Source: Microbacterium sp. SORGH_AS_1204 (GTDB lineage Bacteria; Actinomycetota; Actinomycetes; Actinomycetales; Microbacteriaceae). From it: a stretch of DNA of 64,000 bases. The DNA is taken from positions 3,642,565 to 3,706,564 of the forward strand of contig NZ_JAUTBD010000001.1 of NCBI RefSeq assembly GCF_030818935.1, written 5' to 3'. Below the pieces are notes generated by a model. It ran no database searches and was not told where the DNA came from. It saw only the letters and a list, made by a program, of their open reading frames with translations. The translations under genes and the position numbers were made by a program. The stretch's first letter is position 1. Every line of letters begins with the position of its first letter. Positions 45,027 through 53,519 of this stretch are shown in pieces.

Positions 45027-47975
45027 ATGACACAGATCTCATCGGCGCGCACCGCGCCCCCTCGGCGAGGGCGCACTGCGCTGGCCCTCGCCCTGACCGC
45101 GGCGTCCATCGCATCGATGGTCGGAGCGAGCGTGCCCGCCGCGAGCGCGGCCGAGACCGCGCCGGCTCCTGCGCTGGAATACACCTTCGACCAGCTCGAC
45201 GCCCGTCCGGCGAACGGCGCGGTCGTCGCCGACGCCGCTCCCGGCGCGCACCCCGGCATGATCGTCAACGGCGGCGCGTCGAGCGTCGCGGGGCCCACCG
45301 GCGCGGCGGGCGACCTCGCGCTGTCGCTGCCCGGCGGGGCGAACACCTCTGCTGCGCCGCACGTGCGCATCGCCCCCGGCCTGATTCCGGCGGGAACCGC
45401 CGACGTCACGATGTCGGCGTGGATCAACTGGAGCGGCGCGCCGCAGTGCACCTGGCCGTTCACGCTCGGTTCCAGCGTCGACGCCCATGTGCTCGCGACC
45501 ACGCAGTGCGGCAACTCCGGCTACGGCGCGATCAAGAGCGGTTACGAGGTGCGCGCCTCGGGCACCGCGCCGGTCGCGGCATCGCGTTGGGTGCACATGG
45601 CCGTCGTCGTATCGGGCGGCAAGACCGTGTCCACCTACCTCGACGGTGCCCTCGTCGGTCAGGCGGCCACCACGCACACCGCCGCAGCGGCAATCGGCAG
45701 CTCGACCTTCTCGGGCTACCTCGGCAAGTCCTTCTACGGCCCGGATGCCTACTGGGCCGGCGCCATCGACGACGTGAAGGTGTGGACCTCGGCATTGACC
45801 GCGGGCCAGCTGCAGCAGTCCGAGAGCGATGTGCACACCGCCATCGCGCGCGGAGACGCGACCGTCTCGCTCGGCGACACCTCGAACGTCACGACCGACC
45901 TGTCGCTGCCGACCACCGGCGCGGGGGGATCGGCGATCAGCTGGACCTCGAGCGCCCCCGGCGTGGTGAGCACCACCGGCGCCGTCGTGCGCCCCGCCGC
46001 GGGCTCCCCGGACGCCACCGTCGTGCTGACTCCCACCGCCACCCACGGCGGCATCGCCGTGACGGGTGCCGGCATCACGGTGAAGGTGCCGGCATACGCC
46101 CAGGGCGACAGCGCTGAGGCCGAGCTCGCCCGCGCGGTCGCCGACGCCGTCGCCGCCGACCCGGCCCTGGCGGGTCCCATCCGCGGCAACGTCACGCTGC
46201 CCTCGACCGGAGCCGATCTCGACGCGACCAAGGCCCGCGCGGGCGCTTCGGGCGCGAGCATCACCTGGGCCTCATCGAACGAGGCGGTCATCTCCAGCAC
46301 CGACACAGGCACCGCCCCGAACGTCATCGCCAAGGGCGCGGTCACCCGTCCCGCCGCCGACACCCAGGTCACCCTGACCGCGACCGTCACCGTCACGGGG
46401 GCCACCCCGGTCACGCGGGAGCTCACCCGCACGGTGCCGGCCGCGGCGCCGGTCGCCGCGGGCGACCTCGACGCGTACCTCTTCGCCTACTTCACGGGCG
46501 ACAACGTCGAAGGGGAGAAGATCCGCTTCGCCACCTCTGACGGCAACGACTCGCTGCGCTGGAAGACGCTCAACGACGCACAGCCCGTCCTCACCTCCAC
46601 GAAGGGCACCCAGGGCCTGCGCGACCCGTTCATCCTGCGCTCGAAAGAGGGCGACCGCTTCTTCCTCCTCGCCACCGACCTCTCGGTCGGCACGTCCGGC
46701 TGGGGCGGCGCCACCGACCGTGGAAGCCACTTCCTCGAGATCTGGGAGTCCACCGACCTCGTCAACTGGGGCGAGCAGCGTCACATCGAGGTCAACCTGC
46801 CCAATGCCGGCATGACGTGGGCGCCCGAGGCGATCTACGACGACAGCATCGGGGCGTACACCGTCTACTGGACCTCGACGCTGTTCACCGACGGTGCCGC
46901 TCGCACGGTCGCCGACGGCAACGGTCCGCAGATCCTCATCTCCACCACCCGCGACTTCCGCGACTTCACGACGCCGCAGCCGTGGTTCAAGGCGAAGGAC
47001 GTGGCGGGGCTGAACCAGGGCAACGGCCTCATCGACTCGACCGTGCTCAAGGAGGGCGACACCTACTACCGCTTCACGAAGGCGACGCAGACGAGCGGCT
47101 GCCCGTCGCCCGACATCATCGGGCAGAAGTCGACGAACCTCCGCGCCACCACCGAGTCGGGTGCCTGGTCGCTCATCGACACCTGCATTGGCCGCAACGC
47201 CGGGACCCCCGAGGTCGAAGGCCCCGAGATCTTCAAGGCCAACGAGGGCGACCGCGCCGGGTACAAGTACTTCCTCTGGGTCGACAACTACGGCGGCCGC
47301 GGATACATCCCGCTGGGGACGAACTCCCTCGAGGGCGACATCCAGTGGACGATCCCGAGCAGCTTCTCGCTGCCGGCCTCGCCGCGACACGGTTCGATCC
47401 TCGCGATCACGGCGAAGGAGCGCGACGCGCTCGCGGCGAAGTGGAACCCGTCGCTGCTCGTGACGTCGGTCGACCCGGTCGCCGCCACCGTTCCGGCCGG
47501 CTCCACCGAGGTCTCGCTTCCCGGCACCGTGCAGGCGACCTTCAAGGACGGGCACCGCGAGACGGTGGCCGTGACCTGGGAGAAAGCCGACCTGTCATCG
47601 CTGAAGAAGGCCGGTGACACCGTCCAGGTGCGCGGGCAGCTGGCGAACTCGGCGGCCACGCCGGCCGTGGCGACCGTGACGGCGACGGCTCCTCCCGGAC
47701 CCGCGGTCACCGCCGTGGCCTCGGCGCGCTGCATGGCGGGCAAGGTGGTGCTGGTCACGCGGGCGACCAACGACAGCGACGCCGCGGCCACCATCGCCAT
47801 CACGTCGGCGTGGGGCTCCAAGACCCACACCGCGGTCGCCCCCGGCGCCACGGTCTCCACCACGTCCACGATCCGCGCCTCGCAGGTCGCTGCCGGGTCG
47901 GTCGAGGTCACCGCGACGGGGCCGTCCGGCACACGCACCGTGAACGCGGAGTTCGCCGCGGTCAGCTGCCGGTGA
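45027..47975 (+). CDS. Secreted LamG-Ig-GH43 enzyme with C-terminal Cys module
   Basis: The 982-aa protein starts at ATG 45027 after a GAGGAGGAG SD. Order: signal peptide (about 1-41), LamG domain (about 48-255; DVTMSAWINWSGAPQC), two Ig-like domains (about 265-455), GH43-fold domain (about 465-800; GLRDPFILRSKEGDRFFLLA, GMTWAPEAIYDD, EVEGPEIF with the likely acid Glu), a Big_4-like Ig domain and the terminal module (RCMAGKVVLVTR to AAVSCR). The usual Asp of blade I is not obvious (LFAYFTGDNVEG), so the exact activity is uncertain. Probably acts on arabinan or arabinoxylan, given the LacI operator and nearby ara genes. Confidence 0.88.
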   Translation: MTQISSARTAPPRRGRTALALALTAASIASMVGASVPAASAAETAPAPALEYTFDQLDARPANGAVVADAAPGAHPGMIVNGGASSVAGPTGAAGDLALSLPGGANTSAAPHVRIAPGLIPAGTADVTMSAWINWSGAPQCTWPFTLGSSVDAHVLATTQCGNSGYGAIKSGYEVRASGTAPVAASRWVHMAVVVSGGKTVSTYLDGALVGQAATTHTAAAAIGSSTFSGYLGKSFYGPDAYWAGAIDDVKVWTSALTAGQLQQSESDVHTAIARGDATVSLGDTSNVTTDLSLPTTGAGGSAISWTSSAPGVVSTTGAVVRPAAGSPDATVVLTPTATHGGIAVTGAGITVKVPAYAQGDSAEAELARAVADAVAADPALAGPIRGNVTLPSTGADLDATKARAGASGASITWASSNEAVISSTDTGTAPNVIAKGAVTRPAADTQVTLTATVTVTGATPVTRELTRTVPAAAPVAAGDLDAYLFAYFTGDNVEGEKIRFATSDGNDSLRWKTLNDAQPVLTSTKGTQGLRDPFILRSKEGDRFFLLATDLSVGTSGWGGATDRGSHFLEIWESTDLVNWGEQRHIEVNLPNAGMTWAPEAIYDDSIGAYTVYWTSTLFTDGAARTVADGNGPQILISTTRDFRDFTTPQPWFKAKDVAGLNQGNGLIDSTVLKEGDTYYRFTKATQTSGCPSPDIIGQKSTNLRATTESGAWSLIDTCIGRNAGTPEVEGPEIFKANEGDRAGYKYFLWVDNYGGRGYIPLGTNSLEGDIQWTIPSSFSLPASPRHGSILAITAKERDALAAKWNPSLLVTSVDPVAATVPAGSTEVSLPGTVQATFKDGHRETVAVTWEKADLSSLKKAGDTVQVRGQLANSAATPAVATVTATAPPGPAVTAVASARCMAGKVVLVTRATNDSDAAATIAITSAWGSKTHTAVAPGATVSTTSTIRASQVAAGSVEVTATGPSGTRTVNAEFAAVSCR

Positions 47976-47981
47976 CGGATC

Positions 47982-48029
47982 GCCGCTGAACCGGGCGGGA
48001 GGGCGGACCCTTCCGCCCGGTTCAGCGGC
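47982..48029 (+). terminator. Perfect 17-bp hairpin terminator
   Basis: GCCGCTGAACCGGGCGG (47982-47998) and CCGCCCGGTTCAGCGGC (48013-48029) pair perfectly with a 14-base loop. It begins six bases past the GH43 stop and has no T-tract. Confidence 0.85.
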
Positions 48030-48147
48030 CCTCGCGTATCGTCCGGGGCCACGGCATCCGCCTCTCCCTCGTCTCGAGGCGCCGCAGGCGGGCGATGATC
48101 CGCCCGCCGGTGCCCACCGCATCCCGTCAGAGGGGAATCGATAAGCA

Positions 48148-49179
48148 ATGCCGGAGTCTTCCGACCGCGGACGCTCGCAACGACGGTGGCGCAGGCCGAG
48201 CGTCTACGACGTCGCGCGCCAGGCCGGGGTCTCGCACATGACCGTGTCGCGCGTGCTGAACGACCAGCCCAACATCCGCGACGACACGCGGGCCCGGGTG
48301 CTGGATGCCATCGAAGAGCTCAACTACACCCGCAACAACATCGCACACGCGCTCGCCACCCGGACGGGGCGTCGCATCGGGGTGCTCGTGGACGCGCCCA
48401 TCGAGAACGGACCGAACAACACCCTCCGGGCCCTGGAGCAGGCCGCCCGGACGGCGGGCTACGCGGTGAGCGCGTTCGGCATCGACGACGGCGACGCGCA
48501 CATCCGCTCGGGGGTCATGGAGCTGGCGACCCAGGGCATCGACGCCCTCTGCGTCATCGCTCCGCGCGCGTCGTCGCTCGACGCCCTGCGCGAGCAGCCG
48601 ACCGGCCTGCCCGTCGTCGTCATCAAGTCGGAAGCGGATGCCATGTGGCACACGGTCGGCGTCGATCAGCGGGCCGGAGCCCGCCTGGCGGTGGAGCACC
48701 TGCTCGACCTCGGTCACGTCTCGCTCGTGCACCTCGCCGGGCCGCAGGACTGGCTCGACGCGCGCGAACGCCAGCAGGCGTGGCACGACACCCTGCGCGA
48801 CGCACCCGCCGCCCGGGGCAGGTCGGTGGTGGGCGAGTGGACGTCGGATTCGGGATACCGCTACGCCTCGACTGCGGAGTGGGGCGACGTCACCGCGGTG
48901 TTCGCGGCCAACGACCAGATCGCCCTCGGCGTCATCCACGGTCTGGCGGATCGCGGCATCCGGGTGCCCGGTGACGTCAGCGTCGTCGGCTTCGACGATC
49001 TCTCGGAGGCGAAGCACTTCTCCCCGCCGCTGACCACGGTGCGGCAGGACTTCTCCGCCCTCGGGGAGCGGGCGCTGGAGTGCATCGTCGCGGCGATCAA
49101 CGGCAGCGACGACCTGAGTCATTCGCTCGTGAAGCCCTCGCTCATCGTGCGGGAGTCGACGGCGGCGGCATCGTCCTGA
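48148..49179 (+). CDS. LacI-family transcriptional regulator (paralogue 1)
   Basis: The 343-aa protein begins at ATG 48148 (SD GAGGGG). The N-terminal HTH reads SVYDVARQAGVSHMTVSRVL with ND following (about residues 18-40), then the hinge LATRTGRRIGVLVD and a sugar-binding core with ALCVIAPR, WHTVGVDQRAGARLAVEHL and AVFAANDQIALGVIHGL. It is a close paralogue of the regulator at 55057-56088, with an identical recognition helix (HMTVSRVLND), so the two should share operators. It sits between two LamG-GH43 genes and most likely represses the arabinan/arabinose regulon, relieved by a sugar ligand. No operator is evident before its own start. Confidence 0.92.
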   Translation: MPESSDRGRSQRRWRRPSVYDVARQAGVSHMTVSRVLNDQPNIRDDTRARVLDAIEELNYTRNNIAHALATRTGRRIGVLVDAPIENGPNNTLRALEQAARTAGYAVSAFGIDDGDAHIRSGVMELATQGIDALCVIAPRASSLDALREQPTGLPVVVIKSEADAMWHTVGVDQRAGARLAVEHLLDLGHVSLVHLAGPQDWLDARERQQAWHDTLRDAPAARGRSVVGEWTSDSGYRYASTAEWGDVTAVFAANDQIALGVIHGLADRGIRVPGDVSVVGFDDLSEAKHFSPPLTTVRQDFSALGERALECIVAAINGSDDLSHSLVKPSLIVRESTAAASS

Positions 49180-49247
49180 ACGGACGCCGCCGGCGAGACG
49201 CCGATACCAGGGCGGCCGGTGGGGTGCGGCTCCGAGGTGCGGAGACG

Positions 49248-49276
49248 TTGTCTACGTCAACAGTTACCGCTAACGT
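49248..49276 (+). promoter_or_regulatory. Promoter with two LacI-type operators, second LamG-GH43 gene
   Basis: -35 TTGTCT (49248-49253), 17-base spacer, -10 TAACGT (49271-49276). TGTCTACGTCAACA (49249-49262) matches the palindrome at 33432 in 12 of 14 bases. AGTTACCGCTAACG (49262-49275) belongs to the TGTTAnCGnTAACA class. The two cover the whole promoter. Confidence 0.75.
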
Positions 49277-49436
49277 CATGACTGACATCGGTGTCCGTCC
49301 TCGGCGTGGCGCTGCTGCCGTTCCCCTGGACCCGACCCGAGTGCACATCCCCCTCCCGAAGCGGTGACGTGCCTGCTCTCGACCCCCGCTCGCCTCTCCT
49401 TTCGGTTCTGCCCCCACAACCCAGAGAAAGGTCTCG

Positions 49437-52421
49437 ATGATGAGATCATCGGCCACCCGCCCACCCGGCGCTGCGCGCCCACGTCGCGCGGTCAAGGCGC
49501 TCACCGCATCGTTGACCGGCGTGCTCGTCGCCTCGACGATGAGCCTCGTCGCCCCCGCCGCCCACGCGGCCGACGTGCCGGCACCCACCGCCCACTACGA
49601 CATGTCGCACTCCGCCACCTCGCTGCTCGACGTCTCGGGCAACGGACGAAACGCCTCGTTGACCGGCCTCACCGACGCGTCGTTCGCCGACGCCGCCGGC
49701 GACGCCGTGCTGCGGTTCAAGGCGGACGGCTATGCGGCGCTGCCCAAGGGCCTCGTCACCGGCACCGACAACGACTTCACGGTCGAGTACACCGTCGCGG
49801 CCTCGAGTGCGGCCAACAGCTTCGGCTGGGTGATCGGCGACGGCGTCGGCCCGTGGAACACCACACAGCTCGGCAACCACATCTTCCTCAGCCCGCGCTC
49901 GGCGCAGGGCGGTTACACCGACCAGGTGCTCGCGGCCATCCGCGTCAAGACCGGCAGCAGCAACGGCGAGACCCGCATGCCGGCCGGCGGCGGACTCAAC
50001 CCCGGCTTCACCACCCTCACGATGGTCGGCTCGGGCAACACGCTGACGGTGTACCGCGACGGCAGCGTCATCTCGACCGTGACGCACGCGAACTCGCTCA
50101 GCTCGATCATCCCCTCGGGCAACGTGCTCGGGTACCTGGGTCGCTCGCTCTACCAGGGCGACGCGCTGCTGCGCGCCGACGTCAGCGACGTCAAGTTCTG
50201 GGATGCCGCCCTGACCTCCGAGCAGGTCGGAGCGAGCATGCCCACGTCGTCGCAGAAGTCGTCGACGACCGCCGCCCTGCTGCGCGGCGATGTCGCGGCC
50301 ACGATGCTGCGTTCCAACACGTCGCTCGACAACGTCTCGAGCAACCTCAACCTCGCGGCATCCGTGAACGGCGTCGCCCTGTCGTGGGCGTCGTCGAACC
50401 CGGCCGTGGTGTCGACCACCGGTGTGGTCTCGCGCTCGATCACGACCAACACCCCGGTCACCCTCACGGCCACGAGCTCGCTCGGCGTGCTCACCTTCGA
50501 CGTCACCGTCATCGCCCCGAACGTCTCGACCGATCTGGATGCCATCTCTCTGGCATCCCGCACGACGGAGAACCTGCCGCTGGCGACCAAGGGTGCCGTC
50601 AACGGCGCTGCCATCACCTGGACCTCGTCGAACCCGGCGCTGGTCACCTCGACCGACGCCGCCTACTCGGCGCCAGCGGTCGGCGCGGCCGACCCGTTCC
50701 GCGGCGGAGGGATCGTCGCACGCCCCGCCTATGGTGCGGGCGACGCGAAGGTCACCCTGACCGCGACGGCGACCCTCAACGGGCAGTCCGCCCAGAAGTC
50801 GTTCGAGGTGACCGTCGCCGAGAAGGGTCGCTGGGCTCCGGACGCCGGCTACGCGGCCGCGTACTTCAAGTCCGACAGCGACGAGAAGATCTACCAGGCC
50901 GCGACGAACGGCAACGACTTCTTCTCGTTCTCTCCCGTGAACGGCGGCTCACCCGTCATCACCTCGACGACCGACACGAAGGGTCTGCGCGACCCGTACA
51001 TCCTGCGGTCGAAGGACGGCGACAAGTACTACATGGTCGCCACCGACCTCTGCATCAGCTGCGGCACGGGCTGGGGCCCGGCGCAGTCGAACGGCTCGCT
51101 CAAGATCGAGGTGTGGGAGTCCACCGACCTCGTGCAGTGGACGCGCACGAACGGTGCGAACGAGGGCATCACGATCAACCAGCCCGAGGCCGGTATGACG
51201 TGGGCGCCCGAGGCGTACTGGGACGACGCGCTGCAGACGTACGTGGTGCACTTCTCGTCGCGCCTGTACGCCGACGCGTCGCACACCAACGGCAACAACC
51301 TCCACGCCCGCGTCTTCTACGTGCTCACGCGCGACTTCAAGACGTTCACCTACCCGCCCACCGAGTGGCAGAACACCGGCTTCGCGCGCATCGACTCGAC
51401 GGTGCAGAAGATCGGCGACTACTACTACCGCTTCACCAAGAACGAGGAGGGTGGCGCGGCCGATGGTCTGGAGGCCGGCAAGGACATCTTCCTCGAACGG
51501 TCGAAGGTGCTGACCGCCCCCACGACGCGCTCGAACTGGAACGCCGACCCCGAGACGACCTGGCAGCTGACGGACACCAACATGACGGCGCTCGAGACGG
51601 GCCAGCAGGGCGAGGGGCCGCAGATCGTCAAGCTCAACGAGGGCGACCCGAACAACGCCGGCGGCAACGGCTACGCCTTCCTCGTCGACAACTTCGGCGC
51701 CGGCGGGTACCGGGCGTTCGTCACCACCGGCGACCAGATCGCCAGCAGCACGCAGAACGACCGCCTGTCGCGCCGCGCGGACTGGAACGTCCGCCCGGTC
51801 GGCGGTCTGCCCGCGAGCCCCCGTCACGGGTCGTTTGTGAGTGTCAGCCAGTCGGTGCTCACCGCCATGCGCGAGTGGAGCGCCGTCAAGGCGGTCTCGT
51901 CGACCACGACGCTCACCCACCAGGGCCGCACGGCCACGGCCACCGTGGCCGCTGCCGACCGCGGCGATGTGGCGGGCACCGTGACCTTCACGGGCGAGGG
52001 GTGGACGCAGACGGTGAAGCTCGACAAGCGCACCGCCTCGGTCGAGGTCCCCGCCACGGTCCGCTCGGTGACGGCTCGCTACGACGGCTACACCGACGCT
52101 CGCGTGACCGCTTCGACGTCGCAGGCAGTGACCCTGGGTCTCGACCTCTCCGCCGCCGTCTCGAACCGTTGCGTGGCCGGCAAGGTCACGCAGTTCGTCA
52201 CCGTGACCAACGGGGACACCGTCTCCGCAGACGTCACGGTCGCGGGTGCCTACGGCAGCAAGAAGCTGACCGTCGCCGCGGGCAAGACGGCATCGGCGAC
52301 CTTCTCGACCCGCGCGCAGACGGTCGATGCCGGCACGCTGTCGGTCGACGCCGTCGTGAGCGGCACGAAGGACGGCGCCACGTCGTTCACCGTGGCGACT
52401 CCGCCGGCCCGCTGCAACTGA
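49437..52421 (+). CDS. Secreted LamG-Ig-GH43 enzyme with C-terminal Cys module (second)
   Basis: The 994-aa protein starts at ATG 49437 (a second ATG follows at 49440). Signal peptide LTASLTGVLVASTMSLVAPA then AHAAD; LamG domain (about 50-250; YDMSHSATSLLDVSGNGRNA); Ig-like domains (about 260-455); GH43-fold domain (about 460-790; GLRDPYILRSKDGDKYYMVA, GMTWAPEAYWDD, GEGPQIVKLNEGD with likely acid Glu); an Ig-like domain of another type (about 810-895); terminal module (RCVAGKVTQFVTV to ARCN). Same architecture as 45027-47975, but the substrate groove regions differ (CISCGTGWGPAQ insert), so the two may cleave different linkages of the same polymer. Confidence 0.88.
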   Translation: MMRSSATRPPGAARPRRAVKALTASLTGVLVASTMSLVAPAAHAADVPAPTAHYDMSHSATSLLDVSGNGRNASLTGLTDASFADAAGDAVLRFKADGYAALPKGLVTGTDNDFTVEYTVAASSAANSFGWVIGDGVGPWNTTQLGNHIFLSPRSAQGGYTDQVLAAIRVKTGSSNGETRMPAGGGLNPGFTTLTMVGSGNTLTVYRDGSVISTVTHANSLSSIIPSGNVLGYLGRSLYQGDALLRADVSDVKFWDAALTSEQVGASMPTSSQKSSTTAALLRGDVAATMLRSNTSLDNVSSNLNLAASVNGVALSWASSNPAVVSTTGVVSRSITTNTPVTLTATSSLGVLTFDVTVIAPNVSTDLDAISLASRTTENLPLATKGAVNGAAITWTSSNPALVTSTDAAYSAPAVGAADPFRGGGIVARPAYGAGDAKVTLTATATLNGQSAQKSFEVTVAEKGRWAPDAGYAAAYFKSDSDEKIYQAATNGNDFFSFSPVNGGSPVITSTTDTKGLRDPYILRSKDGDKYYMVATDLCISCGTGWGPAQSNGSLKIEVWESTDLVQWTRTNGANEGITINQPEAGMTWAPEAYWDDALQTYVVHFSSRLYADASHTNGNNLHARVFYVLTRDFKTFTYPPTEWQNTGFARIDSTVQKIGDYYYRFTKNEEGGAADGLEAGKDIFLERSKVLTAPTTRSNWNADPETTWQLTDTNMTALETGQQGEGPQIVKLNEGDPNNAGGNGYAFLVDNFGAGGYRAFVTTGDQIASSTQNDRLSRRADWNVRPVGGLPASPRHGSFVSVSQSVLTAMREWSAVKAVSSTTTLTHQGRTATATVAAADRGDVAGTVTFTGEGWTQTVKLDKRTASVEVPATVRSVTARYDGYTDARVTASTSQAVTLGLDLSAAVSNRCVAGKVTQFVTVTNGDTVSADVTVAGAYGSKKLTVAAGKTASATFSTRAQTVDAGTLSVDAVVSGTKDGATSFTVATPPARCN

Positions 52422-52429
52422 CGCCGTAC

Positions 52430-52471
52430 GGTCGGTGCGGGGTTCGGATCCGTCCGCGCCTCGCACCGGCC
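52430..52471 (+). terminator. Hairpin terminator after the second LamG-GH43 gene
   Basis: GGTCGGTGCGGGG (52430-52442) pairs with CCTCGCACCGGCC (52459-52471), 13 positions with two imperfect pairs. It begins nine bases past the stop. Confidence 0.6.
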
Positions 52472-52610
52472 CACGGCAGCACGGCTCGTCCCCGCGTCGG
52501 GTGCTCATCGCATCGGGCGCGGGCGCGGGCGCGGGCCGACGCCGATCGGCGGCGCTTCGGCGCGGCCGGGGTGGTCGGCGGCACCTCGGATGAATCCCCC
52601 GACGAAACTC

Positions 52611-52639
52611 TTGTTATCGCAAACTGTTCCCGCTAACAT
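52611..52639 (+). promoter_or_regulatory. Promoter with two LacI-type operators, surface-protein cassette
   Basis: -35 TTGTTA (52611-52616), 17-base spacer, -10 TAACAT (52634-52639). TGTTATCGCAAACT (52612-52625) covers the -35 and TGTTCCCGCTAACA (52625-52638) covers the -10. They abut head to tail. Confidence 0.78.
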
Positions 52640-52752
52640 TTTCAGTGCACGGCGGGGAGAACCCGGCTCCCCGCCTCCCCCCATCTACCGGAGCGTCCGG
52701 TGATCTCGCTACTCGTACGACGTCGAAGTCGCACGAAGAAACGGAGTACACA

Positions 52753-53409
52753 ATGAAGTTCTCTCACGGCGCAGCTGCTCGTATGGCCGCTGCCACCCTC
52801 GGTGGTCTGGTGCTCGTCGGTACGGCCGGTGCGGCCGTCGCCGCAGAGGTCGGCGACGACCAGAATGTCGACGTCAACGTCCAGATCGCTCCGGTCGACG
52901 GCCCCGGCAGCCTGAGCCTCACGGTGGCGGGCACGTCTTCGACCCTGACCGAGAGCGCCTCGGGCAACCCCGAGGTCCGCCAGTTCGACGGCACGCTCCC
53001 CACGGTCACCGTCACCGACACCCGTGAGCTCGCCGACATCCCGGCGGACCATTTCTGGTACGTCGTCGGCCAGGCCTCGGCCTTCACCGGCCCAGGCGAT
53101 GCGCGCATCCCCGCCGCCAACCTCGGCTGGACCCCCAACCTCGTCGACGAGGGCGACACCGGTCTCGTGCTGGAGGGTGAGCCGGTCGGCACCGCCGAAG
53201 ACACCGGTGACGACGCGGTCGGCCTCGTCGACAAGGAACTGCTCTACGCCGCGTACGAGTCCTCGGCCCTGAAGGCGGGAGGCGAGACGTCGTGGACCGC
53301 CAACGCCGCCCTCGTGCTCAAGACCGACGCGGGTGTCACCCCGGGCGCGTACTCCTCGAAGCTGACCCTGTCGCTCTTCGAAGACGCGGTCGACCCCGGC
53401 CAGCCGTAA
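52753..53409 (+). CDS. Secreted WxL-domain-like surface protein
   Basis: The 218-aa protein starts at ATG 52753 with CGGAG upstream. Signal peptide: AARMAAATLGGLVLVGTAGA, cleaved near AVAAE. The mature part is a beta-sandwich with DIPADHFWYVVGQASAFTGP, like the first WxL block (W...GQ..xF), and a C-terminal TPGAYSSKLTLSLFEDAV, where WxL proteins normally read ...LTWTLxD; the second Trp is replaced. WxL proteins bind peptidoglycan or other wall components non-covalently. It is the first gene of a three-gene surface cassette under LacI operators, followed by a hairpin that may favour its higher expression. Confidence 0.7.
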   Translation: MKFSHGAAARMAAATLGGLVLVGTAGAAVAAEVGDDQNVDVNVQIAPVDGPGSLSLTVAGTSSTLTESASGNPEVRQFDGTLPTVTVTDTRELADIPADHFWYVVGQASAFTGPGDARIPAANLGWTPNLVDEGDTGLVLEGEPVGTAEDTGDDAVGLVDKELLYAAYESSALKAGGETSWTANAALVLKTDAGVTPGAYSSKLTLSLFEDAVDPGQP

Positions 53410-53421
53410 GCTCGGAGCACC

Positions 53422-53458
53422 GCGAGGGCCGGGTCCTGAAGAGGGACTCGGCCCTCGC
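53422..53458 (+). terminator. Intercistronic hairpin after the WxL-like gene
   Basis: GCGAGGGCCG (53422-53431) pairs with CGGCCCTCGC (53449-53458), 10-bp perfect stem. It lies between the first and second gene of the cassette, so partial termination or mRNA protection is likely. Confidence 0.65.
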
Positions 53459-53519
53459 CTTCGTCCGAAAGACCCCCGTCGACGCGATCGACGAAGATCC
53501 GGGATGGTGATGCACCGTC

